A DNA stretch of 20,856 nt from the NCBI GenBank assembly GCA_018402615.1, contig JAGYIH010000016.1, positions 1 through 20,856 on the forward strand, given 5' to 3'. Position numbers and translations under genes: made by a program. Below, piece after piece: positions 6,945 through 13,968 of the stretch (its first letter is position 1; every line of letters starts with the position of its first letter). Source of the stretch: Aquiluna sp. (GTDB lineage: Bacteria > Actinomycetota > Actinomycetes > Actinomycetales > Microbacteriaceae). The notes beneath the pieces are model-generated. The model had not been told where the DNA came from, searched no databases, and saw nothing but the letters and a program-made list of their open reading frames with translations.

Positions 6945-7208
6945 ATGGCCAAATACTCAGCCTCTGAGGCAAGAGCAAACTTCAACGAGGTGCTGAGCCT
7001 TGCCAAGACCGATGCTGTGGAAATCCAAAAACACGGCAAACCCGTCGCGGTTATTCTCGACGCCATGAAATACGAGAAACTGCTTGATTACATCGAGGAC
7101 CTAGAGGACAACCTCACGGTCTTGGAATACGAAAACGACCCTGAGAGCTTTGGGAAATCAATTCCGCTGGAAGAGGTAGAGCGTGAGCTCGGCCTCAAGC
7201 CGCTATGA
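6945..7208 (+). CDS. Phd/YefM-family antitoxin
   Basis: The 87-residue protein has the N-terminal DNA-binding fold of the Phd/YefM family: MAKYSASEARANFNEVLSLA (1-20), then EIQKHGKPVAVILDAMKYEKLL (26-47). An acidic C-terminal part (50-87) would wrap the toxin. It should neutralise the RelE-type toxin encoded next and repress its own promoter with it. ATG 6945 was chosen over the in-frame TTG 6930 because that TTG lies inside the operator and because TACAAT sits 6 nt upstream of the ATG, which fits a leaderless message. The toxin gene overlaps its end by 26 nt. The locus lies between DUF779 and the end of the purine operon. Confidence 0.88.
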   Translation: MAKYSASEARANFNEVLSLAKTDAVEIQKHGKPVAVILDAMKYEKLLDYIEDLEDNLTVLEYENDPESFGKSIPLEEVERELGLKPL

Positions 7209-7458
7209 AGTTGAGCTGAGCGGAGTAGCGAAAAAGGATCTGGCGGGACTGGAGCCACAGGTTCAGAATCGGGTTCGCTTGGCTTTCAGAATCCTAAGCA
7301 GTAACCCGAGGCCACCCAGGTCAGTAAAGCTCAAGGGTCGAAGTGGATATCGCATTAGAGTCGGCGACTATCGAATCATCTACGAGATCTTCGACAAAAA
7401 GGTCATTGTCTTGATTATGCGGATTGGCCACAGACGCGAAGTTTACAAAAACCCCTAG
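7183..7458 (+). CDS. RelE/ParE-superfamily toxin
   Basis: The 91-residue basic protein ends in the RelE pattern GYRIRVGDYRIIYEI (55-69) and IGHRREVYK (81-89). Arg57, Arg59, Arg64, Arg80, His83 and Tyr88 are candidates for RNA binding and cleavage. RelE toxins cut mRNA in the ribosomal A site; ParE members instead poison gyrase, and the C-terminal HRREVYK favours the RelE branch. The GTG 7183 start is preceded by GAGG at 7173-7176, 6 nt upstream, inside the antitoxin gene. The 26-nt overlap implies coupled translation. The stop codon is immediately followed, with no spare base, by the stop codon of the convergent gene on the other strand. All key residues are present, so it is probably active. 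Confidence 0.88.
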   Translation: MSSASSRYEVELSGVAKKDLAGLEPQVQNRVRLAFRILSSNPRPPRSVKLKGRSGYRIRVGDYRIIYEIFDKKVIVLIMRIGHRREVYKNP

Positions 7459-7830
7459 TTACCAAGCACTCGCACCAACTACAAGACCTAGCACCAGATC
7501 TAGGTTGATGCGGCTGTCTGTGTAGTCCTCGGTGAGCATGAATCCCTCACCATCCTCAGAGGCAATCCTCCAGGTGATGTCTTGGGCCTCAATGAAACTT
7601 ATTGCCGCAGCCTTGGTCATTCCCAGCACCTGGCACGCAACCACCTTGGTGGCAACATGGCGCTCTGAGAACTGATCCGGGCTTGGATCTTCAAAGCAGT
7701 ATGGCGCAGGCGATGCCCTGACCACTGAGAACTGGGCGTTGTTGGAACCGATAACGATGCCGATTATTGCCGCAAGGCTGGTCGCAAATAACCCAATCAG
7801 ACCAACGATCACAGTGGCCTTAGAGCGCAT
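7459..7830 (-). CDS. membrane-anchored small protein with I78-inhibitor-like domain
   Basis: The 123-residue protein has one N-terminal hydrophobic helix (about 7-29) after a short positive stretch, so it is anchored in the membrane with its C-terminal part outside. Cys45 and Cys66 could form a disulfide. Residues about 68-112 read LGMTKAAAISFIEA...TWRIASEDGEGF-LTEDYTDSRINL, which resembles the potato-inhibitor-I78-like fold seen in small bacterial exported proteins (pattern R-x-EDG...D-Y-x-x-x-R-I-N). Protease inhibition is possible but not shown. Its ATG overlaps the end of purM by 11 nt, so it is translationally coupled to the purine operon. The ending VLGLVVGASAW lacks the final Cys-Gly of classical I78 members. 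Confidence 0.6.
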   Translation of the reverse strand: MRSKATVIVGLIGLFATSLAAIIGIVIGSNNAQFSVVRASPAPYCFEDPSPDQFSERHVATKVVACQVLGMTKAAAISFIEAQDITWRIASEDGEGFMLTEDYTDSRINLDLVLGLVVGASAW

Positions 7831-8929
7831 AGTCAGACACCATTCTCACGGCACCGCCGCGCACGCCCTTGGCCTCGGTGACATAGCCAGGAAGCTCTGC
7901 ATCGCAGGGCGTTGATTCAATAACTCCAAGCTGCCAGCTTGGGAACCCTTGAGATTCCATGAACTGCATCAGCTCAGCTGCTATTTCACTTCTCACCACA
8001 GCCGCAAAACCAAGTCCGAGGTTCCAAGTGCTTTCCAGCTCCTTCAGATCATGCCCGGCCCAGTCAGAAAGCACTCTAAACACTGGGTTCGGACTCCAGG
8101 TTGAGCGGTCAACATCGAGTGAGACTCGCTCGGGCAACACCCTGGACAAATTGGCTGCGATGCCGCCCCCGGTGATGTGGCTCAGGGATGAAATCTTCGA
8201 ATCAAAACGGCTGTCTGATAGCACCTTGTTCAGAACACCGGTATACAACCTGGTTGGTTCCAAAAGCTCCTCACCAAGGATGCGAGAAAACTCTGGGACG
8301 CTGTCGGTGTATTTCAGTTTGCGATCAGCAACTATCTTGCGCACCAGTGAATAGCCGTTGGAGTGCAGCCCGGAAGCCTGCATGCCAATCACGACATCAC
8401 CAACCTGCACTTTGTCGGAGGTCAATAGTTTGGATTTTTCAACTACGCCAACCGCAGCGCCGGCAACGTCGTACTCGTGCTCACCCAACAACCCGGGGTG
8501 CTCCGCAGTTTCGCCACCAACAAGTGCAACATCAACTGCCTTGCAGGCGTCTGCGATACCGCGGACTATGTCCGCGATGCGAGTTGGTTCAAGTTTTCCG
8601 GTTGCGATGTAGTCGGTCATAAACAGGCTGCGAGCGCCGACCACCACAATGTCGTCAACCACCATCCCAACCAGGTCCTGACCAATGGTGTCGTGCTTAT
8701 CAATCGCCTGAGCGATTGCGACCTTGGTCCCAACCCCATCGGTGGAGGTGGCAAGGATTGGGTGGTCGTAGTCCTTCATAAACTTCGCGTCGATCATGCC
8801 CGCAAAGCCGCCAAAGCCACCCAGCACCAGGTCGTTGTGGGTTGCAGAGACTGACTTTTTCATCAGTTCGACTGCCAGGTCACCGGCTTGGGTGTCCACC
8901 CCTGATTTGGCGTAAGGATTCTGGGTCAT
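7820..8929 (-). CDS. purM: phosphoribosylformylglycinamidine cyclo-ligase (AIR synthetase)
   Basis: PurM closes the imidazole ring: FGAM plus ATP gives AIR, step 5 of de novo purine synthesis in the cytoplasm. The 369-residue protein has the N-terminal YAKSGVDTQAGDLAVELMK start, the glycine-rich GGFGGFAG loop (about 37-44), the ATP/metal region STDGVGTKVAIA (about 62-73), DYIATGKLEP, GGETAEHPG and GLHSNGYSLVR, all hallmarks of this family. Its ATG overlaps the purF stop as ATGA (8926-8929), so the two are coupled. The next gene in the operon overlaps its end by 11 nt. No feature suggests loss of function. Confidence 0.97.
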   Translation of the reverse strand: MTQNPYAKSGVDTQAGDLAVELMKKSVSATHNDLVLGGFGGFAGMIDAKFMKDYDHPILATSTDGVGTKVAIAQAIDKHDTIGQDLVGMVVDDIVVVGARSLFMTDYIATGKLEPTRIADIVRGIADACKAVDVALVGGETAEHPGLLGEHEYDVAGAAVGVVEKSKLLTSDKVQVGDVVIGMQASGLHSNGYSLVRKIVADRKLKYTDSVPEFSRILGEELLEPTRLYTGVLNKVLSDSRFDSKISSLSHITGGGIAANLSRVLPERVSLDVDRSTWSPNPVFRVLSDWAGHDLKELESTWNLGLGFAAVVRSEIAAELMQFMESQGFPSWQLGVIESTPCDAELPGYVTEAKGVRGGAVRMVSDYAL

Positions 8930-10422
8930 TTTGGGTGCACGTGACCTTCCGCCTGGATAGTCGCAACCCCTCGCTCCAACAAGTTCTTTCCTAGCCGCTC
9001 AGCAGCTGGAAGTTCAATTGGATACTTACCCGTGAAGCAAGCCGTGCAGAGCAATTTCTCCGGCTGGTTTGTTGCCGCGACCATGCCATCCTTGGACAGA
9101 AAACCCAGAGAGTCAGCACCAATTGACTGACGGACCTCCTCAACCCCAAGACCTGAGGCGATTAGTTCGGCCCGGGATGCAAAGTCGATTCCATAAAAAC
9201 AGGGCCACATAATCGGCGGGCTGGAGATGCGAACGTGCACCTCCGCGGCACCGGCCTCCTTGAGCATCTTCACCAATGCCCGCTGGGTGTTTCCACGAAC
9301 AATTGAATCATCCACGACAATCAGGCGCTTTCCGGCAATTACCTCGCGCAGCGGGTTTAGCTTCAGCCGGATGCCAAGCTGGCGAATTGTTTGCGAGGGC
9401 TGGATAAAGGTTCGGCCGACATAGGCGTTCTTCACAAGACCGTGACCAAAAGGAATGCCGGAGGCCTCGCTAAAGCCAATGGCCGCCGGGGTTCCGCTTT
9501 CCGGCGTTGGCATCACCAGATCAGCCTCGACCGGATACTCCTTGGCCAGAGTCCTGCCCATCTCAACCCGAGCCTCATAAACCACTCGGCCCGAAATAGC
9601 GGTGTCCGGCCTTGCCAGATAAACATATTCAAAGACACAGCCGGCTCGCTTTTCTTCAGCAAATCTCGAAGAGCGCAGGCCATCCTTGTCTATCGCAATT
9701 AGCTCACCAGGCTCAACCTCGCGGATATAAGAGGCTCCAACAATGTCAAGTGCTGCCGACTCTGATGCCACAACCCAGCCGCGCTCTAGTCTTCCGAGAA
9801 CCAGAGGTCTGACCCCCTGTGGATCGCGCGCTGCGTAGAGGGTGTTCTCATCCATGAATACCAGGCAGTAGGCGCCCTTTACCTTGGGCAGCAGTTCCCT
9901 TGCGGTCTCCTCAAGAGAGGATTCCTTATCACCGGTCAAAAGTGCGGTTAGTACCGCGGTGTCGGTGGTATTGCCACCGCGCAGTTCGCTGTCTTGGTTT
10001 GGGTAGCGAGCATCGAGAAGCTCCATTAGCTCCGAAGTATTGGTGAGGTTTCCGTTGTGACCAAGCGCAATTGTTCCGTAAGCGGTCCGACCAAGAGTTG
10101 GCTGGGCATTTCGCCAGTGCGAAGCACCGGTTGTCGAGTAGCGGGTATGCCCAACGGCAATGTGCCCCTGAAGTGATTCCAGAGCGGCTTCGTTAAAGAC
10201 CTGTGAAACCAGACCCATGTCCTTATAGACCATGATCTGCTCGCCCGTAGAAGTGGCGATTCCGGCAGACTCTTGACCGCGGTGCTGCAGGGCATAAAGA
10301 CCGAAGTAGGTGAGTTTTGCGACCTCTTCACCGGGGGCCCAGACTCCGAATACCCCGCACTGGTCCTGAGGACCTTTTTCGCCAGGCAGTATGTCGTGGT
10401 TCAGAAGACCGTCACCACGCAT
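8926..10422 (-). CDS. purF: amidophosphoribosyltransferase
   Basis: PurF makes phosphoribosylamine from PRPP and glutamine, the committed step of purine synthesis. The 498-residue protein starts with a 21-residue propeptide before Cys22 (QCGVFGV), which becomes the N-terminal nucleophile after processing. The glutaminase part shows ALQHRGQESAG and HTRYSTTG. The PRPP site is IVVDDSIVRGNT, and GVRPL is present. Cysteines in AGCVFEY, WPCFYG and LLCTACF match the four ligands of the 4Fe-4S cluster in the Bacillus-type enzyme. ATG 10422 has AGGGG 6 nt upstream. It lies between the small membrane protein and purM in a leftward operon. Confidence 0.97.
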   Translation of the reverse strand: MRGDGLLNHDILPGEKGPQDQCGVFGVWAPGEEVAKLTYFGLYALQHRGQESAGIATSTGEQIMVYKDMGLVSQVFNEAALESLQGHIAVGHTRYSTTGASHWRNAQPTLGRTAYGTIALGHNGNLTNTSELMELLDARYPNQDSELRGGNTTDTAVLTALLTGDKESSLEETARELLPKVKGAYCLVFMDENTLYAARDPQGVRPLVLGRLERGWVVASESAALDIVGASYIREVEPGELIAIDKDGLRSSRFAEEKRAGCVFEYVYLARPDTAISGRVVYEARVEMGRTLAKEYPVEADLVMPTPESGTPAAIGFSEASGIPFGHGLVKNAYVGRTFIQPSQTIRQLGIRLKLNPLREVIAGKRLIVVDDSIVRGNTQRALVKMLKEAGAAEVHVRISSPPIMWPCFYGIDFASRAELIASGLGVEEVRQSIGADSLGFLSKDGMVAATNQPEKLLCTACFTGKYPIELPAAERLGKNLLERGVATIQAEGHVHPK

Positions 10423-10464
10423 TGAATCCCCTGCCGAGCTTGATTTTGCCCTCAGTTTACAGGG

Positions 10465-10740
10465 CTATTCCGGTTCGCGCTCGGCCCTGATCGCCGTGGC
10501 CTTTTTGGCCCTGGATGCGCTGATCAGATCAACAGCAATTGCGAAGGCAATGCCCAACCCAAGCCCCAGTGAACCCAACGAAACTAAAAGTAAGCCGAAG
10601 ATGTTTTCATTAGATCGCTCGTTTTCGGGAAACACCAGGTATAGGACCAGGGCCACCAGCATGCCAAAGGCAGCGCCGGTGAATGCAAATGGCAGCACCT
10701 TGGGTGCCTTGCGGATCTCAACTTCTTCTGGCTTGTCCAT
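10465..10740 (-). CDS. small two-helix membrane protein, unknown function
   Basis: The 91-residue protein has a charged N-terminus (1-14), two hydrophobic helices (about 15-37 and 48-71) separated by a short acidic loop PENERSNEN, and a basic tail rich in Arg, Lys and Glu. The second helix is very rich in Gly and Leu (SLGSLGLGLGIAFAIA). I recognise no functional motif. It sits 4 nt after the SCP-like gene and 42 nt before purF on the same strand, so it is probably cotranscribed with the purine genes; GCCCT and AGGGC (10448-10465) form a weak 5-bp hairpin after its stop. A GAGG about 13 nt before the ATG is a weak ribosome binding site. Confidence 0.7.
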   Translation of the reverse strand: MDKPEEVEIRKAPKVLPFAFTGAAFGMLVALVLYLVFPENERSNENIFGLLLVSLGSLGLGLGIAFAIAVDLISASRAKKATAIRAEREPE

Positions 10741-10744
10741 GTTG

Positions 10745-11092
10745 CTATCTAACCTCAGGAAGCGGAAATAGATTTCTCAGCTCAACTGCCCTAGTGCCAG
10801 ATGCAATCAGCCTGCCGGATTCCAACAGCCCAGCCCAACTCGAGCGTCCCTGGGCCAAGGCCAAAAAGTCCTCGGGGTTTAGCTCCACGACATTGGGCGG
10901 CGTGCCCCTGCGGTGATTCATGCCCCCAACCAGCTGCACGGCTCCATATGGCGGAACTCGAAGCTCAATGGTTCCGCCAGGGTGAGAGGCCTCGAGCAGT
11001 TGCAGCAAATAACGAACCGCCATTGGCTCTTGGTTTGCAAGATCCGAAAGCGCAGCCAAACCCATATCATCGGAGATGCGCTTTTTAGCCAT
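10745..11092 (-). CDS. SCP2-like (sterol carrier family) protein
   Basis: The 115-residue soluble protein matches the actinobacterial 'sterol carrier family protein' that commonly lies upstream of purF. It has a helical start with PMAVRYLLQLLEA, a beta region with RVPPYGAVQLVGG, then the signature RRGTPPNVVELNPEDFLALAQGR and the SGTRAVELRNLFPL ending. SCP2 folds have a hydrophobic pocket for lipids, but the role of this group is not known to me. I chose ATG 11092 because a GATAAT hexamer lies 6 nt upstream; GTG 11107 in the same frame would add five residues, starting inside the putative promoter. It is the first gene of the leftward operon that continues into purF and purM. Confidence 0.82.
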   Translation of the reverse strand: MAKKRISDDMGLAALSDLANQEPMAVRYLLQLLEASHPGGTIELRVPPYGAVQLVGGMNHRRGTPPNVVELNPEDFLALAQGRSSWAGLLESGRLIASGTRAVELRNLFPLPEVR

Positions 11093-11098
11093 TGCCCA

Positions 11099-11108
11099 AT
11101 TATCCACA
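11099..11108 (-). promoter_or_regulatory. candidate -10 of the SCP-purF-purM operon, overlapping a consensus DnaA box
   Basis: GATAAT on the minus strand (11099-11104) ends 6 nt before ATG 11092. The plus strand of the same site reads TTATCCACA (11100-11108), an exact DnaA-box consensus. TTGACA at 11115-11120 is only 10 nt from the hexamer, so no proper -35 is assigned. The rest of 11109-11198 shows nothing I can name. Confidence 0.4.
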
Positions 11109-11198
11109 ACCTGGTGTCAATTGAAGTTTTCCCAAGATCCCAGAGTTGTCCTACCCAACCGCTCTGAACTGCGAAAGGGTATTGCTAATAGCCACTTA

Positions 11199-11232
11199 TC
11201 TAACTAGTTTTATAGTCAGAAAACTAGTTAGA
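11199..11232 (+). promoter_or_regulatory. operator-promoter of the second toxin-antitoxin locus
   Basis: TCTAACTAGTTTT (11199-11211) and its exact reverse complement (11220-11232) form a perfect 13-bp inverted repeat with an 8-nt spacer. Each arm contains the palindrome AACTAGTT (11202-11209, 11222-11229), centres 20 bp apart. TATAGT (11211-11216), a good -10, lies between the arms, so a bound repressor would block it. The right arm is followed directly by the AGGAGGTG ribosome binding site. Confidence 0.65.
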
Positions 11233-11245
11233 GAGGAGGTGAAAA

Positions 11246-11584
11246 ATGGATAGAAAGATGTTGGAAAATCTGGTGTCAATTACAGAGCTATCGGCCAAGG
11301 CCTCGGCAGTTGTTGGAAAGGCTGAGGCCGGCGAGATTCAATACGTGCTCAAACGAAACAAGCCAGTTGCCGCGATCGTCAGCATTGAGCTACTCAAGGC
11401 CATACATGAGTTGTCTGCGGTATGGCACAAAGACCTAGACGATGGCGAGTGGGACTCGATCATCGATTACGCCAGGACAGTGGTAAACGTGAGGGCAGCT
11501 ATGGCAGAGCCGGGTGAGCCTCTGGACCTCGACAAACTCTACGAAGAATTTGGTGTGACTCGGGAGGAACTCGATGAAGACTAG
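11246..11584 (+). CDS. Phd/YefM-like antitoxin
   Basis: The 112-residue protein has the Phd/YefM N-terminal fold: LVSITELSAKASAVVGKAEAG (9-29), IQYVLKRNKPVAAIVSIELLKAI (31-53). A long acidic C-terminal region with EPLDLDKLYEEFGVTREELDED follows, suited to covering a basic toxin. It is longer than typical Phd (about 80) because of an insert around 55-95. The next gene overlaps by 11 nt and encodes a RelE-like protein. A very strong AGGAGGTG ribosome binding site (11234-11241) precedes ATG 11246, unlike the apparently leaderless first antitoxin. The perfect inverted repeat upstream is its likely operator. Confidence 0.82.
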   Translation: MDRKMLENLVSITELSAKASAVVGKAEAGEIQYVLKRNKPVAAIVSIELLKAIHELSAVWHKDLDDGEWDSIIDYARTVVNVRAAMAEPGEPLDLDKLYEEFGVTREELDED

Positions 11585-11867
11585 ACACACAAGTTTCTTC
11601 ACAGCTGCCATATGGAAGCTCGATAGCTCTGAGCGACAACTAGTCCTAAAAACGGTCCGCAAGCTCGAACTATCAAACGAGTGGCTCGGAAAGCGCCTCC
11701 ATGGTGAGCTCCACGAAGCGAGGTCACTTCGCACAGGACATAAGCATCGACTTCGCCTTGTTTATCTAGAAAAGACTGGAGTTGGGCTCCTACTAACCGT
11801 GGGCGCGAGAAAAGACCTTGCGGTCTACTCTGAAGCAGCCAATGTCCTAAGGGAGCTTGGACTGTAA
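11574..11867 (+). CDS. RelE/ParE-superfamily toxin
   Basis: The 97-residue basic protein begins with an alpha-helical half (SSERQLVLKTVRKLELS) and ends with the beta-sheet half of the RelE fold: GKRLHGELHEARSLRTGHKHRLRLVYLEKTG (39-69) and LLLTVGARKDLAVYSEA (72-88). Arg53, His56, His58, Arg59, Arg61 and Tyr64 are candidate RNA-contact or catalytic residues. It lacks the exact HRREVYK ending of the other RelE toxin in this window; the related ARKDLAVY takes its place. The start ATG overlaps the antitoxin stop by 11 nt. Ribosome-dependent mRNA cleavage is likely from the family, not shown. Its stop codon overlaps the presumed -10 of purD, so TA and purine genes are directly abutting. Confidence 0.78.
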   Translation: MKTRHTSFFTAAIWKLDSSERQLVLKTVRKLELSNEWLGKRLHGELHEARSLRTGHKHRLRLVYLEKTGVGLLLTVGARKDLAVYSEAANVLRELGL

Positions 11868-11870
11868 ACT
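11865..11870 (+). promoter_or_regulatory. candidate -10 of purD
   Basis: TAAACT ends 7 nt before the purD ATG and includes the stop codon of the upstream toxin gene. No ribosome binding site is visible before purD, consistent with a leaderless start. No clear -35 was found. Confidence 0.35.
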
Positions 11871-11877
11871 CCAAAAG

Positions 11878-13101
11878 ATGAGAATCCTCGTGGTCGGATC
11901 TGGTGCCAGAGAGCACGCAATTATTAAGGCGCTGATTCGAACGGGAACCAGCCCCAGCGATATCGTTTGCACCCCGGGCAACCCAGGCATCGCCAAAGAG
12001 GTTGAAATCCGAGCCGGAGTGGATGCCACTGATCGCCTCGAGGTGGTAAAGGTCGCTCTGGAGGAGCGCATTGAACTTGCAATCATTGGACCAGAGGCAC
12101 CACTGGTTGCAGGCGTTGCCGACGCCCTGCGTGAGCAGGGAGTTGCGGTATTTGGTCCAAGTAGAGAAGCTGCCGCTCTTGAAGGCAGTAAGCAATTTGC
12201 CAAGGAAATAATGGCTGCGGCCGATATCCCAACCGGCATGGCAAAGATGTGCGACACCCTGCAGGATGTCCAAGAGGCAATGGACCTTATGGGCGCCCCG
12301 TATGTAATCAAGGCCGATGGTCTTGCAGCCGGCAAAGGTGTCCTGGTTACAAACGACAGAATGGCCGCTTTGGAACATGCCGAGCAGTTCTTCTTGGATG
12401 GCGTGCTGGTTGAGGAGTACTTAGATGGCCCAGAGGTAAGCCTGTTCTTTTTGTCTGACGGCAAGACCGTGCTGCCACTGAGTCCAGCCCAGGACTACAA
12501 GAGAGCTTTTGACAACGATGAAGGACCAAACACCGGTGGCATGGGCGCCTACTCCCCAGTGCCGTGGATTGAGCCCGGATTTATCGCAGAGGTGCAAGAG
12601 AAAATCGCCCAGCCCACGATTGACCAGATGCGCAAGCGGGGAACCGAGTTCGTTGGACTGCTCTACTGCGGACTGATTGTCACCGACCGTGGCATCAGGG
12701 TGATTGAGTTCAATGCTCGTTTCGGAGATCCTGAGACCCAGGTGGTGTTGCGCAGACTCTCGTCTGACCTGGCGGACCTGCTGCTAAGAGCAGCAACCGG
12801 CAAGCTTGACTCCGGCCCATCGGCTGAATTTTCCCCTAACCCCGCGGTCACAGTCGTGCTGGCCTCCGAGGGCTACCCAACCAGACCGGCACCGGTGCGG
12901 GAGGTCTTTGGTATTGAGGCAGCCGCTGCGATAGATGGCGTTGAGGTCTGTTACGGCGGTCAAACCGGCAGGGTGGCATCGGTGGTGGGCTTTGGTGAGA
13001 GCTTTCAAGAGGCCAGAACCCTTGCATATGAGGGGATCGCAAGAATCTCCCTGGAGGGCTCACACTTCAGAAGCGACATCGCGCAGAGGGTCTCCCAGTA
13101 G
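11878..13101 (+). CDS. purD: phosphoribosylamine-glycine ligase (GAR synthetase)
   Basis: PurD joins phosphoribosylamine and glycine with ATP, step 2 of purine synthesis. The 407-residue protein starts with ILVVGSGAREHAI (3-15) and shows GPEAPLVAGVADAL and FGPSREAAALEGSKQFAKE. The ATP-grasp core has KADGLAAGKGVLV, EEYLDGPEVS and the metal-binding FNARFGDPETQ. Length and order of motifs are normal. ATG 11878 was chosen over an in-frame TTG 11857 because the family begins at this Met-Arg-Ile-Leu and because the TTG lies within the toxin gene. The stop overlaps the purC GTG by one base (TAGTG), so purD and purC form an operon. Confidence 0.97.
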   Translation: MRILVVGSGAREHAIIKALIRTGTSPSDIVCTPGNPGIAKEVEIRAGVDATDRLEVVKVALEERIELAIIGPEAPLVAGVADALREQGVAVFGPSREAAALEGSKQFAKEIMAAADIPTGMAKMCDTLQDVQEAMDLMGAPYVIKADGLAAGKGVLVTNDRMAALEHAEQFFLDGVLVEEYLDGPEVSLFFLSDGKTVLPLSPAQDYKRAFDNDEGPNTGGMGAYSPVPWIEPGFIAEVQEKIAQPTIDQMRKRGTEFVGLLYCGLIVTDRGIRVIEFNARFGDPETQVVLRRLSSDLADLLLRAATGKLDSGPSAEFSPNPAVTVVLASEGYPTRPAPVREVFGIEAAAAIDGVEVCYGGQTGRVASVVGFGESFQEARTLAYEGIARISLEGSHFRSDIAQRVSQ

Positions 13102-13946
13102 TGGAACTGGCTGGCTTCAAGCATGTCTATAGCGGCAAGGTCCGTGAGCTTTATGAACCAATCGACAAAGCGTTCTGGCACCTGGTACTTATCGTGGCAA
13201 GCGATCGGGTTAGTGCTTTTGACTACGTTCACTCCCCCGAGATTCCAGGCAAGGGAGCGAATCTAACCAGCATGACCAACTGGTGGTTTGACCAGCTTGA
13301 GGTCCCAAACCACAGAAGCGACGAACTTGAGGTCCCAGCTGAGACAGCCGGTCGCGGCATGATCGCAAAGCGGCTGGAAATGTTTCCGGTTGAGTGCGTG
13401 GTCCGCGGCCACCTGACTGGCTCAGGGTTTGTTGAGTACCAAAAGACTGGTCGGGTTTGTGGCATTGAATTGCCTGAAGGGCTCAAAGATGGTGACCGTT
13501 TGCCGCACCCCATTTACACCCCCGCCTATAAGGCCCCGATCGGTGAGCACGACGAGAACATCTCTTTTGAACAAAGTGTTGAGCTGATTGGCAAGGATGC
13601 GGCCCAGCAGCTTAGAGATCTGAGTATGGGTATCTTTTTAAAGGCCAGCCAAATCGCTCACAGTAAGGGCCTGATTTTGGCCGATACCAAGTTTGAGTTT
13701 GGAAAAGACCCGAAAACCAATGTCATCACTCTTGGGGACGAGGTCTTAACCCCGGATAGTTCGCGCTACTGGGACAGAGCGCTTTGGGAGCAGGGGGTTT
13801 TCGGGCAAAGCTTTGACAAACAGATAGTCAGAGACTGGTTGGCTGCCAATTGGGATAAAACCTCCACGCCACCACAACTGCCAAAAGGGATCGTCGAAAA
13901 AACCGCGAGCAGATATCAAGAGCTCGCCCTGCGACTGACCTCCTGA
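13101..13946 (+). CDS. purC: SAICAR synthase
   Basis: PurC ligates aspartate to CAIR with ATP, step 6 of purine synthesis. The 281-residue protein is of the longer class common in Actinobacteria. It shows YSGKVRELY (10-18), ASDRVSAFD (34-42), the signature VECVVRGHLTGSGFVEYQ, then LADTKFEFG and the LGDEVLTPDSSRYW segment. All expected blocks are present. The GTG start overlaps the purD stop by one base, and AGAGGG at 13085-13090 is the likely ribosome binding site. gcvT follows after 22 nt. Confidence 0.97.
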   Translation: MELAGFKHVYSGKVRELYEPIDKAFWHLVLIVASDRVSAFDYVHSPEIPGKGANLTSMTNWWFDQLEVPNHRSDELEVPAETAGRGMIAKRLEMFPVECVVRGHLTGSGFVEYQKTGRVCGIELPEGLKDGDRLPHPIYTPAYKAPIGEHDENISFEQSVELIGKDAAQQLRDLSMGIFLKASQIAHSKGLILADTKFEFGKDPKTNVITLGDEVLTPDSSRYWDRALWEQGVFGQSFDKQIVRDWLAANWDKTSTPPQLPKGIVEKTASRYQELALRLTS

Positions 13947-13956
13947 GAAAAACACG

Positions 13957-13962
13957 TAGAGT
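13957..13962 (+). promoter_or_regulatory. candidate -10 of gcvT
   Basis: TAGAGT ends 6 nt before the gcvT GTG; CTGACC (13935-13940), 16 nt upstream, is a possible weak -35. This gives the glycine cleavage genes a possible leaderless promoter of their own within the 22-nt gap after purC. Readthrough from purDC is an alternative. Confidence 0.4.
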
Positions 13963-13968
13963 ATTTGG

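Noticed and set aside
10448..10465. GCCCT/AGGGC hairpin between the small membrane protein gene and purF as a terminator
   Set aside because: Only 5 bp, and on the transcribed strand it is followed by A residues rather than T residues.
11599..12464. Long open frames on the minus strand opposite purD and the second toxin
   Set aside because: They lie antisense to clear purD coding sequence, are rich in Ser/Arg/Cys/Trp as expected of shadow frames, and show no family motif.
13947..13968. Glycine riboswitch before gcvT
   Set aside because: Only 22 nt separate purC and gcvT, far too little for either aptamer.
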